A stretch of 64,000 nt of DNA from Pseudomonas sp. LS.1a. GTDB taxonomy: Bacteria; Pseudomonadota; Gammaproteobacteria; Pseudomonadales; Pseudomonadaceae. A program made the position numbers and the translations under genes. Of this stretch, positions 17,068 through 26,159 are shown piece after piece; position 1 is the stretch's first letter, and each line of letters starts with the position of its first letter. A model generated the notes under the pieces. It worked only from the letters and a program-made list of their open reading frames with translations, made no database searches and was not told the DNA's origin. The stretch spans positions 1,714,001 through 1,778,000 of the forward strand of contig NZ_CP092827.1 of the NCBI RefSeq assembly GCF_022533585.1, written 5' to 3'.

Positions 17068-19458
17068 ATGTCAAAGGGTGGCGTGCGTGCGCGGTTGCTT
17101 GGCCTGTGCACAGAGGCCGTGCCCGCCTGGGGGGCGGCGTTGGTCGCCCTGGTTGCGGGCGGCCTGTTGACGAGCGTACTGGCCCTTGCCGCGCAAACCT
17201 TCTACAAGCAGCAGCTGCGTCAGCGCTTCGAGTTGCTGGCCAGCGAGCGTTTCAGCCTAATCGCCGAGCGGTTTGACGAACAGCAGCAGCGCCTGGATGG
17301 GCTGCGGCGGTTTTTCAGCTTTTCCAACGCAATCACTCCACACGAGTTCGACGGCTACGCCCGCCCATTGCTGCAGCGGACCCTGGCCTACGCCTGGGCG
17401 CCGCGTGTCGAAGCCGCGCAACGCGACGAGTTCGAGCGCCAGGCCAGTGCGCATTCCGGCCCGGGCTATGTGATCCGCGACCAGGATGAGCAAGGCCAGT
17501 GGCGCCCATCCCCCCAGCGCGACCATTACTTCCCGGTACTCTATAGCCAGTCGGGTGAATTGCCCGGGCTGCCCTATGGGCTGGACCTCGCCGGCCAGGA
17601 GGTGCCCCTGGCGGCTTTGGCGCGGGCGCTGGGGCCGGGCAGCATGGCGGTGTCCGAGCCGCTGGCCATGTTCGATACCAGCTCGGATGCGCGTGGCCTG
17701 CTGATGGTGGCGCCAGTGTTTTCCGATGCCAACCCCCGCGGCTCGGCAGTGGGCTATGTAATGGCCTTGCTGAGCATGCGTGAGCTTGCCAGTGACGGGC
17801 GCCCGGTGGCGACAGACGACAACCTGGTCGTACGCATCGTCGACCCCACCGGGCGGAATGGCCCCGAAGTGATGTTCGATTCGCAGAACCCGCTCGCACC
17901 CTTGGAGCTGGCCAGCAACCAACTGTTGCACTTGGCTGACCGCCACTTCCAACTGAGTATCCGGCCGAGCCTGGCCTTCGTGCAGGCCAACCGTTCCTCT
18001 GCGGTGTTGGCGGTGAGCCTGCTTGGCGGCTTGTTGAGCCTGCTGCTCAGCGTCTTGCTCTACAGCCTGTTCAGTCAGCGCCAGCGCGCCCTGGCCCTGG
18101 TCGAGCAGCGCACCGCCGAACTGCGGGTCAGCGAGCAGTCCCTGCGTGGCACCCACAACCAGCTGCGCAGCGTGCTGGATGCTGCAACCCAAGTGGCGAT
18201 CATCGCCACCAACCTCAAGGGTGTGGTCAGCACCTTCAACGCCGGCGCCGAGCGCATGCTCGGCTACCCGGCCAGCGAGGCGATCGGCCAGCTGCGCCTG
18301 GAGGACCTGGTGCTGCCCGAGGAGTTGAGCCGGCGTGCCCATGCATTGAGCCTGCGTTACGGCCGGCCGATTGCAGGCGGCCAGGCCATGTTTGCCGAAA
18401 CGGTGCAGGAGCATGGCGCCGAGCCGGGGGAGTGGACCTTGGTGCGCGCCGACGGCAGCCAACTGGTGGCCAACATGCTGGTCACCGCCATGCTCGATGA
18501 ACACGGATTGTGGATTGGCTACCTGGCGATCTGCATCGATGTCACTGAACGGCGTCGGGTGCATGAGGCGCTGGCGGCGCGTGACCGCCTTCTGGAGAAG
18601 CTCAGTGCCGAGGTACCGGGGGGCATCTACCAGTACCGCCTGGATGGCAACGGCCATTCCTGCTTTCCGTACGCCAGCATGGGCCTGTACGACATCTATG
18701 AAGTCGACCTGCAGCAGTTGCGCGAGGATGCCACGGTGGTGTTCGAGCGCATCCACCCGGATGACCTGGAGCGTGTGCGCCGGTCGGTGCGTTACTCGGC
18801 AGAACACCTGTCGCCCTGGCGCGAAGAATACCGTGTCTGCCTGCCGCGTGCCGGGTTGCGCTGGGTGCGTGGCGAGGCGACGCCGGAAGTGGGCGAGCAG
18901 GGCTGCACCTTGTGGCACGGCTACCTGACGGACATCTCCGACCTCAAGGGCGTGGAGGAAGAGTTGCGTGCGCTGTCGGTGACCGACTCGCTGACCGGTA
19001 TCCATAACCGCCGCTATTTCCAGGAGCGGCTCAAGTACGAACTGGAGCGGGCCCAGCGCGACGGCCTGGCGCTGGCGGTGATCATGCTTGACATCGATCA
19101 CTTCAAGCGCATCAACGACCGCTTCGGCCACGCCGCCGGCGACCACGTGCTGCGCAGCCTGTGCCTGCGTATCGGCCAGCGTCTACGGCGTACCGATGTG
19201 TTCTGCCGGTTGGGTGGCGAGGAATTCATGGTGTTGTGCCCGGGTAGCGATGCCGAGCAGGCGCGGCTGCTGGCGCTGGAACTGTGGCAAGGGGTGCGCG
19301 ATGTTCCAGTGGAAGGCGTGGGTAAGGTGACCGCGAGTTTTGGTGTGGCCGGCTGGCGACCGGGGGAAGGGGCCGATGCCTTGTTGTTGCGGGCTGATGC
19401 AGGGGTGTATGCGGCCAAGCAGGGCGGGCGGGACCGGGTGGAGGGGGAGTTGGCCTGA
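17068..19458 (+). CDS. CHASE-PAS-PAS-GGDEF diguanylate cyclase
   Basis: This 796-residue inner-membrane sensor has TM1 (about 20-42, WGAALVALVAGGLLTSVLALAA), a periplasmic CHASE domain (about 60-290), TM2 (about 312-336), two PAS-type domains (about 365-490 and 515-630) and a C-terminal GGDEF domain (about 635-795). The active site is RLGGEEF, a catalytically competent variant, and an RxxD product-inhibition site (RRTD) stands five residues before it. DSLTGIHNRRYF and LDIDHFKRINDRFGHAAGD are well conserved, so it should make c-di-GMP. No EAL domain is present. The input signal is unknown; CHASE domains often bind small molecules. It stands alone downstream of rlmL. Confidence 0.93.
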   Translation: MSKGGVRARLLGLCTEAVPAWGAALVALVAGGLLTSVLALAAQTFYKQQLRQRFELLASERFSLIAERFDEQQQRLDGLRRFFSFSNAITPHEFDGYARPLLQRTLAYAWAPRVEAAQRDEFERQASAHSGPGYVIRDQDEQGQWRPSPQRDHYFPVLYSQSGELPGLPYGLDLAGQEVPLAALARALGPGSMAVSEPLAMFDTSSDARGLLMVAPVFSDANPRGSAVGYVMALLSMRELASDGRPVATDDNLVVRIVDPTGRNGPEVMFDSQNPLAPLELASNQLLHLADRHFQLSIRPSLAFVQANRSSAVLAVSLLGGLLSLLLSVLLYSLFSQRQRALALVEQRTAELRVSEQSLRGTHNQLRSVLDAATQVAIIATNLKGVVSTFNAGAERMLGYPASEAIGQLRLEDLVLPEELSRRAHALSLRYGRPIAGGQAMFAETVQEHGAEPGEWTLVRADGSQLVANMLVTAMLDEHGLWIGYLAICIDVTERRRVHEALAARDRLLEKLSAEVPGGIYQYRLDGNGHSCFPYASMGLYDIYEVDLQQLREDATVVFERIHPDDLERVRRSVRYSAEHLSPWREEYRVCLPRAGLRWVRGEATPEVGEQGCTLWHGYLTDISDLKGVEEELRALSVTDSLTGIHNRRYFQERLKYELERAQRDGLALAVIMLDIDHFKRINDRFGHAAGDHVLRSLCLRIGQRLRRTDVFCRLGGEEFMVLCPGSDAEQARLLALELWQGVRDVPVEGVGKVTASFGVAGWRPGEGADALLLRADAGVYAAKQGGRDRVEGELA

Positions 19459-19473
19459 GCGTTCGCGGTTGTC

Positions 19474-19578
19474 GGTACCGGCCCTTTCGCGGCTAAAGCC
19501 GCTCTCACAGGTACAGCGCAGGGTTCAAGACCTGTGATGTACCTGTGGGAGCGGCTTTAGCCGCGAAGAGGCCGGTAC
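19474..19578. repeat. REP pair (inverted)
   Basis: GGCCCTTTCGCGGCTAAAGC and its facing complement, a variant with GGCTAAAGCC replacing the usual GGGTAAACCC centre, between the convergent cyclase and dacB genes. Confidence 0.8.
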
Positions 19579-19588
19579 TGGCTGACGA

Positions 19589-21046
19589 TCAGTTGGCTGC
19601 CGTGCTGCCGGCCAGTTTCGGCTGGCGGTAAAGGTCCAGCAGCACCTGGTCGAGTACCTGCGAGGCGCCCCATGGTTTCGGGTCGTTGAGGATCGCCGCC
19701 ACCGCCCAGGTATGGCCGTTGCTGTCACGGCTGAAGCCGGCAATCGCCCGCACGGTATTCAGCGTGCCGGTCTTGATGTGCCCTTCACCGGTCATGGCGG
19801 TGCGCTTCAGGCGCTTGCGCATGGTGCCGTCCATGCCCACCAGCGGCATCGAGCTCATGAACTCGGCAGCATAGGGGCTTTTCCAGGCGGCCTGCAGCAT
19901 GGCGGCCATTTCCCGGGTGCTGACCCGTTCGGCGCGCGACAGGCCGGAGCCGTTTTCCATCACCAGGTGCGGTGCGGTAATGCCTTTCTTCGCCAGCCAC
20001 TGGCGCACCACGCGCTGGGCGGCGCGGGCGTCGTCACCATCGGCATCGGTGCGGAACTGCGCGCCAAGGCTCAGGAACAGCTGCTGGGCCATGGTGTTGT
20101 TGCTGTACTTGTTGATGTCGCGGATCACTTCCACCAGGTCTGGCGAGAAGGCGCGGGCCAACAGGCGTGCGCCCTTGGGAACGTTCTCGAAGCGGTCGCC
20201 ACCCTGGATGCTGCCACCCAGTTCGTTCCAGATCGCGCGCACGGCACCGGCGGCGTAGGTCGGGTGGTCGAGCAGCGACAGGTAGGTCTGCGAGTTGCAG
20301 CCGTCACCCAGCTGGCCGCTGACCGTTACGCTGATGCCATCGGCCTGTTGCACCGGGTTGTAGCGCACATCTCCCGAGCATTGTTTGGAGGCCACGGCCT
20401 TGACCTGGTTGTCGATGCGGATGCTGGCAATCGGCGGTTCGACCGCGATGGTGACCTTGCCGCCATCGTTGCGAGCCACGAAGCGCAGGGCCTTGAGGTT
20501 GACCAGCAGCGAGTCGGGCTTGACCAGGAACGGCTTGTTCTCATCGCCGCCATCGTCGTTGAACTGCGGCAGGTTGGGCTGCACGAAGTGGCTGCGGTCC
20601 AGCACCAGGTCGCCGGTGATGGTGCGCACGCCATTGGCGCGCAGGTCACGCATCAGCAACCACAGTTTTTCCATGTTCAGTTTGGGGTCGCCGCCACCTT
20701 TGAGGTACAGGTTACCGTTGAGTACACCGTTGCTCAGGGTACCGTCGGTGTAGAACTCGGTTTTCCACTGGAAGGTCGGGCCGAGCAGTTCGAGGGCGGC
20801 GTAGGTAGTGACCAGTTTCATGGTCGAGGCCGGGTTCACCGAGACATCGGCATTGAACACGGTCGGTGTGCCGGGGCCGTCCAGTGGCAGCATCACCAGC
20901 GACAGGGCCGAATCCTGCAGCTTGTTGGCCTTGAGGGCCTGCTGCACTTTGACAGGCAGCGTGGTATTGACGGCGGCGGCCTGGCTGGGCAGGGCGAGTG
21001 GCAACAACAGGCCGGCAAGAACGAGGGGACGAAGCGTTTTGATCAT
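19589..21046 (-). CDS. dacB: D-alanyl-D-alanine carboxypeptidase/endopeptidase (PBP4)
   Basis: This 485-residue periplasmic penicillin-binding protein of peptidase family S13 has a signal peptide at residues 1 to about 26 (LVLAGLLLPLALPSQAAA). Active-site motifs are SxxK in NPASTMKLVTT, SxN in KYSNNTMAQ and KTG in HIKTGTLNTV. It trims or cleaves peptidoglycan side chains and cross-links. The ATG at 21046 starts directly at the signal peptide; the longer frame lacks any signal and overlaps the yggL terminator. It stands alone between the REP pair and yggL. Confidence 0.96.
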   Translation of the reverse strand: MIKTLRPLVLAGLLLPLALPSQAAAVNTTLPVKVQQALKANKLQDSALSLVMLPLDGPGTPTVFNADVSVNPASTMKLVTTYAALELLGPTFQWKTEFYTDGTLSNGVLNGNLYLKGGGDPKLNMEKLWLLMRDLRANGVRTITGDLVLDRSHFVQPNLPQFNDDGGDENKPFLVKPDSLLVNLKALRFVARNDGGKVTIAVEPPIASIRIDNQVKAVASKQCSGDVRYNPVQQADGISVTVSGQLGDGCNSQTYLSLLDHPTYAAGAVRAIWNELGGSIQGGDRFENVPKGARLLARAFSPDLVEVIRDINKYSNNTMAQQLFLSLGAQFRTDADGDDARAAQRVVRQWLAKKGITAPHLVMENGSGLSRAERVSTREMAAMLQAAWKSPYAAEFMSSMPLVGMDGTMRKRLKRTAMTGEGHIKTGTLNTVRAIAGFSRDSNGHTWAVAAILNDPKPWGASQVLDQVLLDLYRQPKLAGSTAAN

Positions 21047-21176
21047 AATGAATAAATACCCTACGGCGAGGGAAAAGGGCATTGGGGCTGTAAGGGATGA
21101 TGGCCCCAGGATGAAAGAATACGCATTATGCCCCAAGCGCAGCGACGATGCGCCACGTTCGACGGAAAAGCACGCC

Positions 21177-21209
21177 AATAAAAAAGGCCACCCGTAGGGG
21201 TGGCCTTTT
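21177..21209 (-). terminator. Rho-independent terminator of yggL
   Basis: On the minus strand AAGGCCACCC-CUAC-GGGUGGCCUU is followed by UUUUAUU; it lies about 25 bases after the yggL stop. The A-rich 5' flank may let it work in both directions. Confidence 0.85.
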
Positions 21210-21231
21210 CAGCGATCGAGCCGGGCCGGAA

Positions 21232-21576
21232 TTACTCGGCCTTGTTGATCGGCTTTTCCGGATACCAGGCGTCCAGCAGCGGGCTGACTTCGATCTTGGT
21301 CAGTTCGCTGCGGCCTTTGAGCCAGGCTTCAACGGCTGCACGCTGTTCTTCGCTGACCGAGCCGCGTTTGACCGAGCACACCAGGCCGAAATCGTCACCG
21401 CCTACATAGTCCAGGCCATTGGCATCCATGGCTTCTGCCAGGAACGCGTCGAGGAAAGCATCGATTGCCTGGTCGTCCAGATCTTCCTTGAACTCCAGGT
21501 TCAGCTCGAAGCCCAATTCCTGAAACTCGTCGACACACAGCTTCTTGCGTAGGCGACGGGAGCGGTTTGTGGCCAT
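21232..21576 (-). CDS. yggL: YggL-family 50S ribosome-binding protein
   Basis: This 114-residue acidic protein begins with a basic head (ATNRSRRLRKKLCVDEFQELGF) and continues with FEVNL-like NLEFKEDLDDQAIDAFLDAFL, as in YggL (DUF469). The E. coli protein associates with the 50S subunit. The C-terminal SELTKIEVSPLLDAWYPE is also usual in pseudomonads. It is a single gene with its own terminator, 41 bases downstream of the hybrid kinase gene. Confidence 0.88.
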   Translation of the reverse strand: MATNRSRRLRKKLCVDEFQELGFELNLEFKEDLDDQAIDAFLDAFLAEAMDANGLDYVGGDDFGLVCSVKRGSVSEEQRAAVEAWLKGRSELTKIEVSPLLDAWYPEKPINKAE

Positions 21577-21617
21577 GAAACAATCCTCTTAGGTAATAAC
21601 GCCGCGCAGTCTACCAG

Positions 21618-24600
21618 TTAACACGCCTGGCTGCCTGCCTGTGTGCAGGTACCTGTGGCCAGTTCCTTGGCCAGGGCGCGTTCTACCCGGCACATATGCC
21701 GCGCCAGTGCCTGGCGCCGTAGGCGTAGCTGGGCGGTGGGCAAGCCACTGGCCTCCAGGGCTTCGCAGGCCGTTATCAGCTCGGGTGCTTCCAGCATCCG
21801 CGCGGCGCTGAGCACCTTGTGCGCCTGTTCGGCAATGGCAGCGCTGTCGTGCTGCGGATGCAGTGCCATCAAAGTGGCCAGATCGGCCTGCAGGCTCTGT
21901 TGCAAGGCCTGCAGGAAGCGCTGGCGGTCGATCGGGTCATGCCCGACCACTGCGGCAAGGCCGTCCAGCTGGTACAGCTTGCGCCGCCGTTTTTGCTGAC
22001 GGCGCGGGTGGATGCCGGCCAGGCGCTGGCTGAGCGTGGCCAAGCTGATAGGCTTGAGCAGGCAGTCGTCCATGCCGGCGCTCAGGCACTTGCGGCGTAC
22101 CTCCGGCTGCGCGTTGGCGGTGTAGCCAAGAATGGTGCAGCGCGGCCGCTTGCCATGGCGTTCTTCGGTGCGCACGGCGGTGGCCAGCTGATAGCCGTTC
22201 ATGTGCGGCATGTTGCAGTCGAGCACCAGCACATCGAAATCGCCCGCCCGCCAGGTAGCCAGGCCTTCGCGACCGTCGCGGGCGCTGGTGTGCTCCAGGC
22301 CCAGGTAGCCAAGCTGCTGTGCCATCAGTTGCAGGTTGGCCGGGTGGTCGTCGACCACCAGCACGTTCAGCCGTGGGTCGGGCACGTCGAGGTTCTCGAT
22401 CAGCGGGGCCGGCTGCGCTGCGGCATCAACCCGCTGCAGCGGCATCTTCAGGCGCACCTGGGTGCCGACATCTTCCAGGCTCTTGATGGTCAGGCTGCCG
22501 CCCATCATTTCGCACAGGTTGCGACAGATGGCCAGGCCCAGGCCGGTACCCGCGCGGGCGCCTTGGCTATGCGGGTTGGCCTGGATGAACGGGTTGAACA
22601 GGCGTTGCAGGTCGTCGGGGTGGATGCCGATGCCACTGTCGCGCACTTCCAGCTCCAGCACTGCGGGGGTACTGGTGCCGTCCTCCACCACGTTGACGCA
22701 GATGCGCACCTGGCCGTGCTCGGTGAACTTGATAGCGTTGCTCACCAGGTTGCACAGTACCTGTTTGAAACGCAGGGGGTCGAGCAGCGCATGGCAGCGT
22801 GCGGCCGGCGCGATCATCACCTCCAGGGCCAGGCCTTTCTGCCGCGCCTGGCCCTCGAAAATGCGCCCTACCGATTCGACCAGGGCCGCCAGGTCGACGG
22901 CCTCCGGGGCGAGGGACAAGTGCCCGGACTCGATGCGCACGATGTCGAGGATATCGCCGATCAGGCCCAGCAGGTCCTTGGCCGAATGGTAGGCCAGCTC
23001 CAGCGCGCCGCGGTCTACCCGACCTTGGTCGGCACGTTTGACTGCCAGCTCGAGCATGCCGATGACTGCATTCATCGGGGTGCGGATTTCGTGGCTGATG
23101 GTAGCCAGGAACGTGCTTTTTGCGCGGTTGGCATCGTCGGCCTGCTGCTTGGCCCGGCGCAGCTCCATGACCAGATGGCGGCGATCGCTTATGTCGATCC
23201 AGCCACCGATGATGCCCTGCACCTCACCCAGTGAGTCGCGGTATGGCAGAATCCAGTGGTAGATGGTCATCTCGCGGCCCTTGATCCGTAGCGGCCGGTC
23301 CATGATCAGTGGCGAGCCTTCGGCCATCACCTTCAGGTAATCGGCGTGGATCTGCCGGGTCTGCTCGCAATCGGCGAACAGGCTGCCCTCCAGTTGTTTG
23401 CCGATGACCTCGTCGGAGCGGGCCTGCACGGCTTCCAGGTAGCTGTAGTTGCAGCTTTGCAGGCAGCCCTCGCGGTCACGCACGTACATGGGGTGGGGCG
23501 TGCCGTTGAGCAGGGCGCGCATGAACGCCAACTGGTCGTTCAGCGCCCGTTCGGCGCGTTGCCGCTGGCGAATCTGCAGGCGCAGGCGAGCGTTCCACAG
23601 CAAGGCCAGCAGCAACAGCACGGCGGTGCCCAGTACCACCTGTATCGCCAGCCGGCGATAACCCTGGTCGTTGCCATCCTCGTGCAGGCTGAAGCCGCGC
23701 CAGCGGTTGTTGATTACCCCCAGTTCTTCCGGCGAGATGCTCAGCAGCGCCTTGTCGAGGATCGACACCAGCGCCCGGGACGAGGCACTGGTGGCCATGG
23801 CGAAGTTGGCAGGTTCGCTGCCGACGGTGGCCCGGATGACCAGTTCGGGGTTGCCGGCCAGGGCGTGGTTGGCGTCGATCAAGGTGGTGATCACCGCATC
23901 GACGGCACCGCTGTTGAGCAACGCCATGGAATAGAACGCGCTTTCGGTCTCGACCCAGCCGATTTGTGGATAGTGCCGCGACAGCATGGCGTCCATGGCA
24001 CTGTAGCGGGTAATGGCGATGCGATGCCCCTGCAGTTGCTCGAGCGAGGTGAAGGGCTTTTTGTCCTTGCGGCTGACCAGTACATAGGCGCTTTCCAGGT
24101 AGGGCCGGCTGATTTGCAGGTCGTCTTCGCTTACCCCGCCGTTGGCCAATGCAGCGATCACATCGGCGCGGCCATCCTTTAGGCGGGCAATCATGTCGGC
24201 GAGGCCGCTGGCGCGCTGCACTTCGAAACGCAAGCCGGTGCGCAGGCGAATGAGTTCGAGCAGGTCGGCGGTGATACCGCGAAAATGCCCCGAGCCATCG
24301 AAATAGGAGACCGGTGCAGCGGTGTCGTCGATCGCCACGCGCATCACCGGGTGGTCCTGCAGCCATTGTTCTTCTGCGTCGGTCAGTTGCAGCCTGCGGT
24401 CGGTCAGCAGCAGGTCGCTACCGGCGCTCCAGCGCTTGAATATACTGGCGCGTATGGCTGGGGTCTGGCTGTCCAGGGTCGCGTTCACCAATTCCATCAG
24501 CAGCCTGTCCTGCTGGCGCAGGGCAAACCCGAAGCCGATGGCTTCGTGCTTGCCGAAACTGGCCATGCGCAGGCGCGGCAGGTGGCTGCGATTGAGCTGG

Positions 24601-25250
24601 TAGTGGGTGGAAATGGTATCGCCGATGAACACGTCGGCCTGGCCGAACGCCACGGCATTCAGGGCCTGGCTGGACGAGCCGAAGGCCAGCAGCTCGGCCT
24701 TGGGGTAGGCGCTTTTCACCTCCTGCCGGGGCAGGTAATGGTAGAGCATGCCCAGGCGCATGCCGTCCAGGCCCATGTCCAGTGCCCGGCTTTCGTCCTC
24801 CCGCGTTACCAGCACCGGTTGGTCGATGGCATAGGGGTGCGACAGCGCCAGGCCATCGCTGGCCGCTTCATAGCCGTTGGCGCTGCCAAGCAGGTCGATA
24901 TCACCGTGCCGCAGCGCCTCCACCGCCGCCTGCCGGCTGGAAAAGCGCAGCACCCGCACGGGCAACTGCAGGGCCTTGCCGATCAGGCTCGCGTACTCGG
25001 CGGTAAGGCCCTGGTAGTCGCGGCCGCCACTGGTGATGTCGAACGGCGGGTAGTCCGGTGCCGAGGTACCCAGCACCAGTTCCTGACGGCTTTCGAGCCA
25101 TTGTCGTTGTTCGTCCGTGAGCGCAGGCGGTGCCGGCCTGGCCGATGACCGTGCCAGCAGGGCATAGGACGAGGCCTCGTGATGGGTAGCCTGCGCCATG
25201 CCGCTGAACAGGAGCAGGGTGAGCAGCAGGCGAACGATAAGGCGCGCCAT
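21618..25250 (-). CDS. BvgS/EvgS-type hybrid sensor kinase
   Basis: This 1210-residue phosphorelay sensor has a signal or anchor segment (about 1-22), two tandem periplasmic Venus-flytrap (SBP_bac_3) domains (about 55-275 and 295-515), a membrane helix (about 530-550), a PAS domain (about 575-695), HisKA with FLATISHEIRTPMNAV, a HATPase with NLVSNAIKF, DSGIGIHPDD and GTGLGLAICRN, a receiver with LVVDDHPANLQ and VLDCNMPHMNGY, and a C-terminal Hpt domain with the phospho-acceptor candidate His in EQAHKVLSAAR. The double flytrap is the hallmark of BvgS, EvgS and RocS sensors. It lies 8 bases after the cognate regulator gene. The ligand is unknown; flytrap domains of this family bind small carboxylates or amino acids. 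Confidence 0.95.
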   Translation of the reverse strand: MARLIVRLLLTLLLFSGMAQATHHEASSYALLARSSARPAPPALTDEQRQWLESRQELVLGTSAPDYPPFDITSGGRDYQGLTAEYASLIGKALQLPVRVLRFSSRQAAVEALRHGDIDLLGSANGYEAASDGLALSHPYAIDQPVLVTREDESRALDMGLDGMRLGMLYHYLPRQEVKSAYPKAELLAFGSSSQALNAVAFGQADVFIGDTISTHYQLNRSHLPRLRMASFGKHEAIGFGFALRQQDRLLMELVNATLDSQTPAIRASIFKRWSAGSDLLLTDRRLQLTDAEEQWLQDHPVMRVAIDDTAAPVSYFDGSGHFRGITADLLELIRLRTGLRFEVQRASGLADMIARLKDGRADVIAALANGGVSEDDLQISRPYLESAYVLVSRKDKKPFTSLEQLQGHRIAITRYSAMDAMLSRHYPQIGWVETESAFYSMALLNSGAVDAVITTLIDANHALAGNPELVIRATVGSEPANFAMATSASSRALVSILDKALLSISPEELGVINNRWRGFSLHEDGNDQGYRRLAIQVVLGTAVLLLLALLWNARLRLQIRQRQRAERALNDQLAFMRALLNGTPHPMYVRDREGCLQSCNYSYLEAVQARSDEVIGKQLEGSLFADCEQTRQIHADYLKVMAEGSPLIMDRPLRIKGREMTIYHWILPYRDSLGEVQGIIGGWIDISDRRHLVMELRRAKQQADDANRAKSTFLATISHEIRTPMNAVIGMLELAVKRADQGRVDRGALELAYHSAKDLLGLIGDILDIVRIESGHLSLAPEAVDLAALVESVGRIFEGQARQKGLALEVMIAPAARCHALLDPLRFKQVLCNLVSNAIKFTEHGQVRICVNVVEDGTSTPAVLELEVRDSGIGIHPDDLQRLFNPFIQANPHSQGARAGTGLGLAICRNLCEMMGGSLTIKSLEDVGTQVRLKMPLQRVDAAAQPAPLIENLDVPDPRLNVLVVDDHPANLQLMAQQLGYLGLEHTSARDGREGLATWRAGDFDVLVLDCNMPHMNGYQLATAVRTEERHGKRPRCTILGYTANAQPEVRRKCLSAGMDDCLLKPISLATLSQRLAGIHPRRQQKRRRKLYQLDGLAAVVGHDPIDRQRFLQALQQSLQADLATLMALHPQHDSAAIAEQAHKVLSAARMLEAPELITACEALEASGLPTAQLRLRRQALARHMCRVERALAKELATGTCTQAGSQAC

Positions 25251-25258
25251 GACGACCC

Positions 25259-25876
25259 TCAGACCAGCGCGTTGCGTTTGGCCATTTCGATCAGGTCGAC
25301 CAGTGTATTGACCTTAAGTTTGTGCATCAGACGCTTCTTGTAGGTACTGACGGTCTTGCTGCTGAGGAACATGCCCTTGGCAATTTCCTTGTTGCTGCGG
25401 CCTTGGGCGAAGAGTTGCAGCACCATCAGTTCGCGGTCATTCACCTGACGGAAAAGTTGCAGGTCGGCATCTACCGCCTGGTTATGCTTTATTGCCTGGC
25501 TGGGGAAGTAGTTGTAACCGGCCAGCACGGCCTTGATTGCACTGAGCAGCTCGCTCAGGTCTTCCTGCTTGCACACGTAGCCCGCAGCACCCGAGTGCAT
25601 GCAGCGCACGGCAAACAATGCGGGAGACTGCGCAGTCAGTACCAGCACCTTCAGGGGCAGGGCCATGGCCTGGAAGCGGGCAAGCACCTCCAGCCCGTCT
25701 AGCTTGGGGATGCTGATGTCGAGGATGACCAGGTCAGGAGCGGTTTCGCGAATCATCTGCATGGCGTCCACGCCGTTGTCCGACTCGCCGACAACCTTGT
25801 AATTCTGGTTTTCCAGCAACATACGGACGGCCAGGCGAATGACGGGATGGTCGTCGACAATAAATATGGAATGCAT
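25259..25876 (-). CDS. LuxR/FixJ-type response regulator (BvgA/EvgA-like)
   Basis: This 205-residue regulator has a receiver domain (about 1-120) with IFIVDDHPVIR, phospho-acceptor Asp in LVILDISIPKLDG and the conserved Lys in GYVCKQED, then a LuxR helix-turn-helix (about 145-205) with NDRELMVLQLFAQGRSNKEIA and SSKTVSTYKKRLM. It is upstream of, and surely co-transcribed with, the hybrid kinase. ATG at 25876 was chosen; TTG at 25882 is an alternative. The target genes are unknown; no fimbrial genes lie nearby, unlike RocA systems. Confidence 0.94.
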   Translation of the reverse strand: MHSIFIVDDHPVIRLAVRMLLENQNYKVVGESDNGVDAMQMIRETAPDLVILDISIPKLDGLEVLARFQAMALPLKVLVLTAQSPALFAVRCMHSGAAGYVCKQEDLSELLSAIKAVLAGYNYFPSQAIKHNQAVDADLQLFRQVNDRELMVLQLFAQGRSNKEIAKGMFLSSKTVSTYKKRLMHKLKVNTLVDLIEMAKRNALV

Positions 25877-26159
25877 GTTCAACTTCCCTACGGGCGACTG
25901 AGGGTGACAGGCGGAACCTTATCGCAGTTGGAAGTCATCGGGCATGCGAGGAAGGGCTATTAGCTCTATATGGGAAATGGCTTACAAGATAAAACAAAAC
26001 GGGCTACGAAACAGGCGCGTTTAACTCGATGTCAAAGCGTGATTGGTAACTTTTCATTGATTTTTATTCGTGCTGTTTAACTTGCCGCCAGTATATGTAG
26101 GAAGTTTCCCACACTACACGGTGCAGCTCCGAGCGATGCCCGGGGCGGCACCGGCAGGC
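25877..26159 (-). other. AT-richer upstream region of the two-component operon
   Basis: The 283 bases between dgt and the regulator gene are distinctly lower in GC than the neighbourhood (about 25970-26100 especially). This is the expected place for the promoter of the kinase-regulator operon. I see no clear -35/-10 pair or dyad. Confidence 0.4.
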
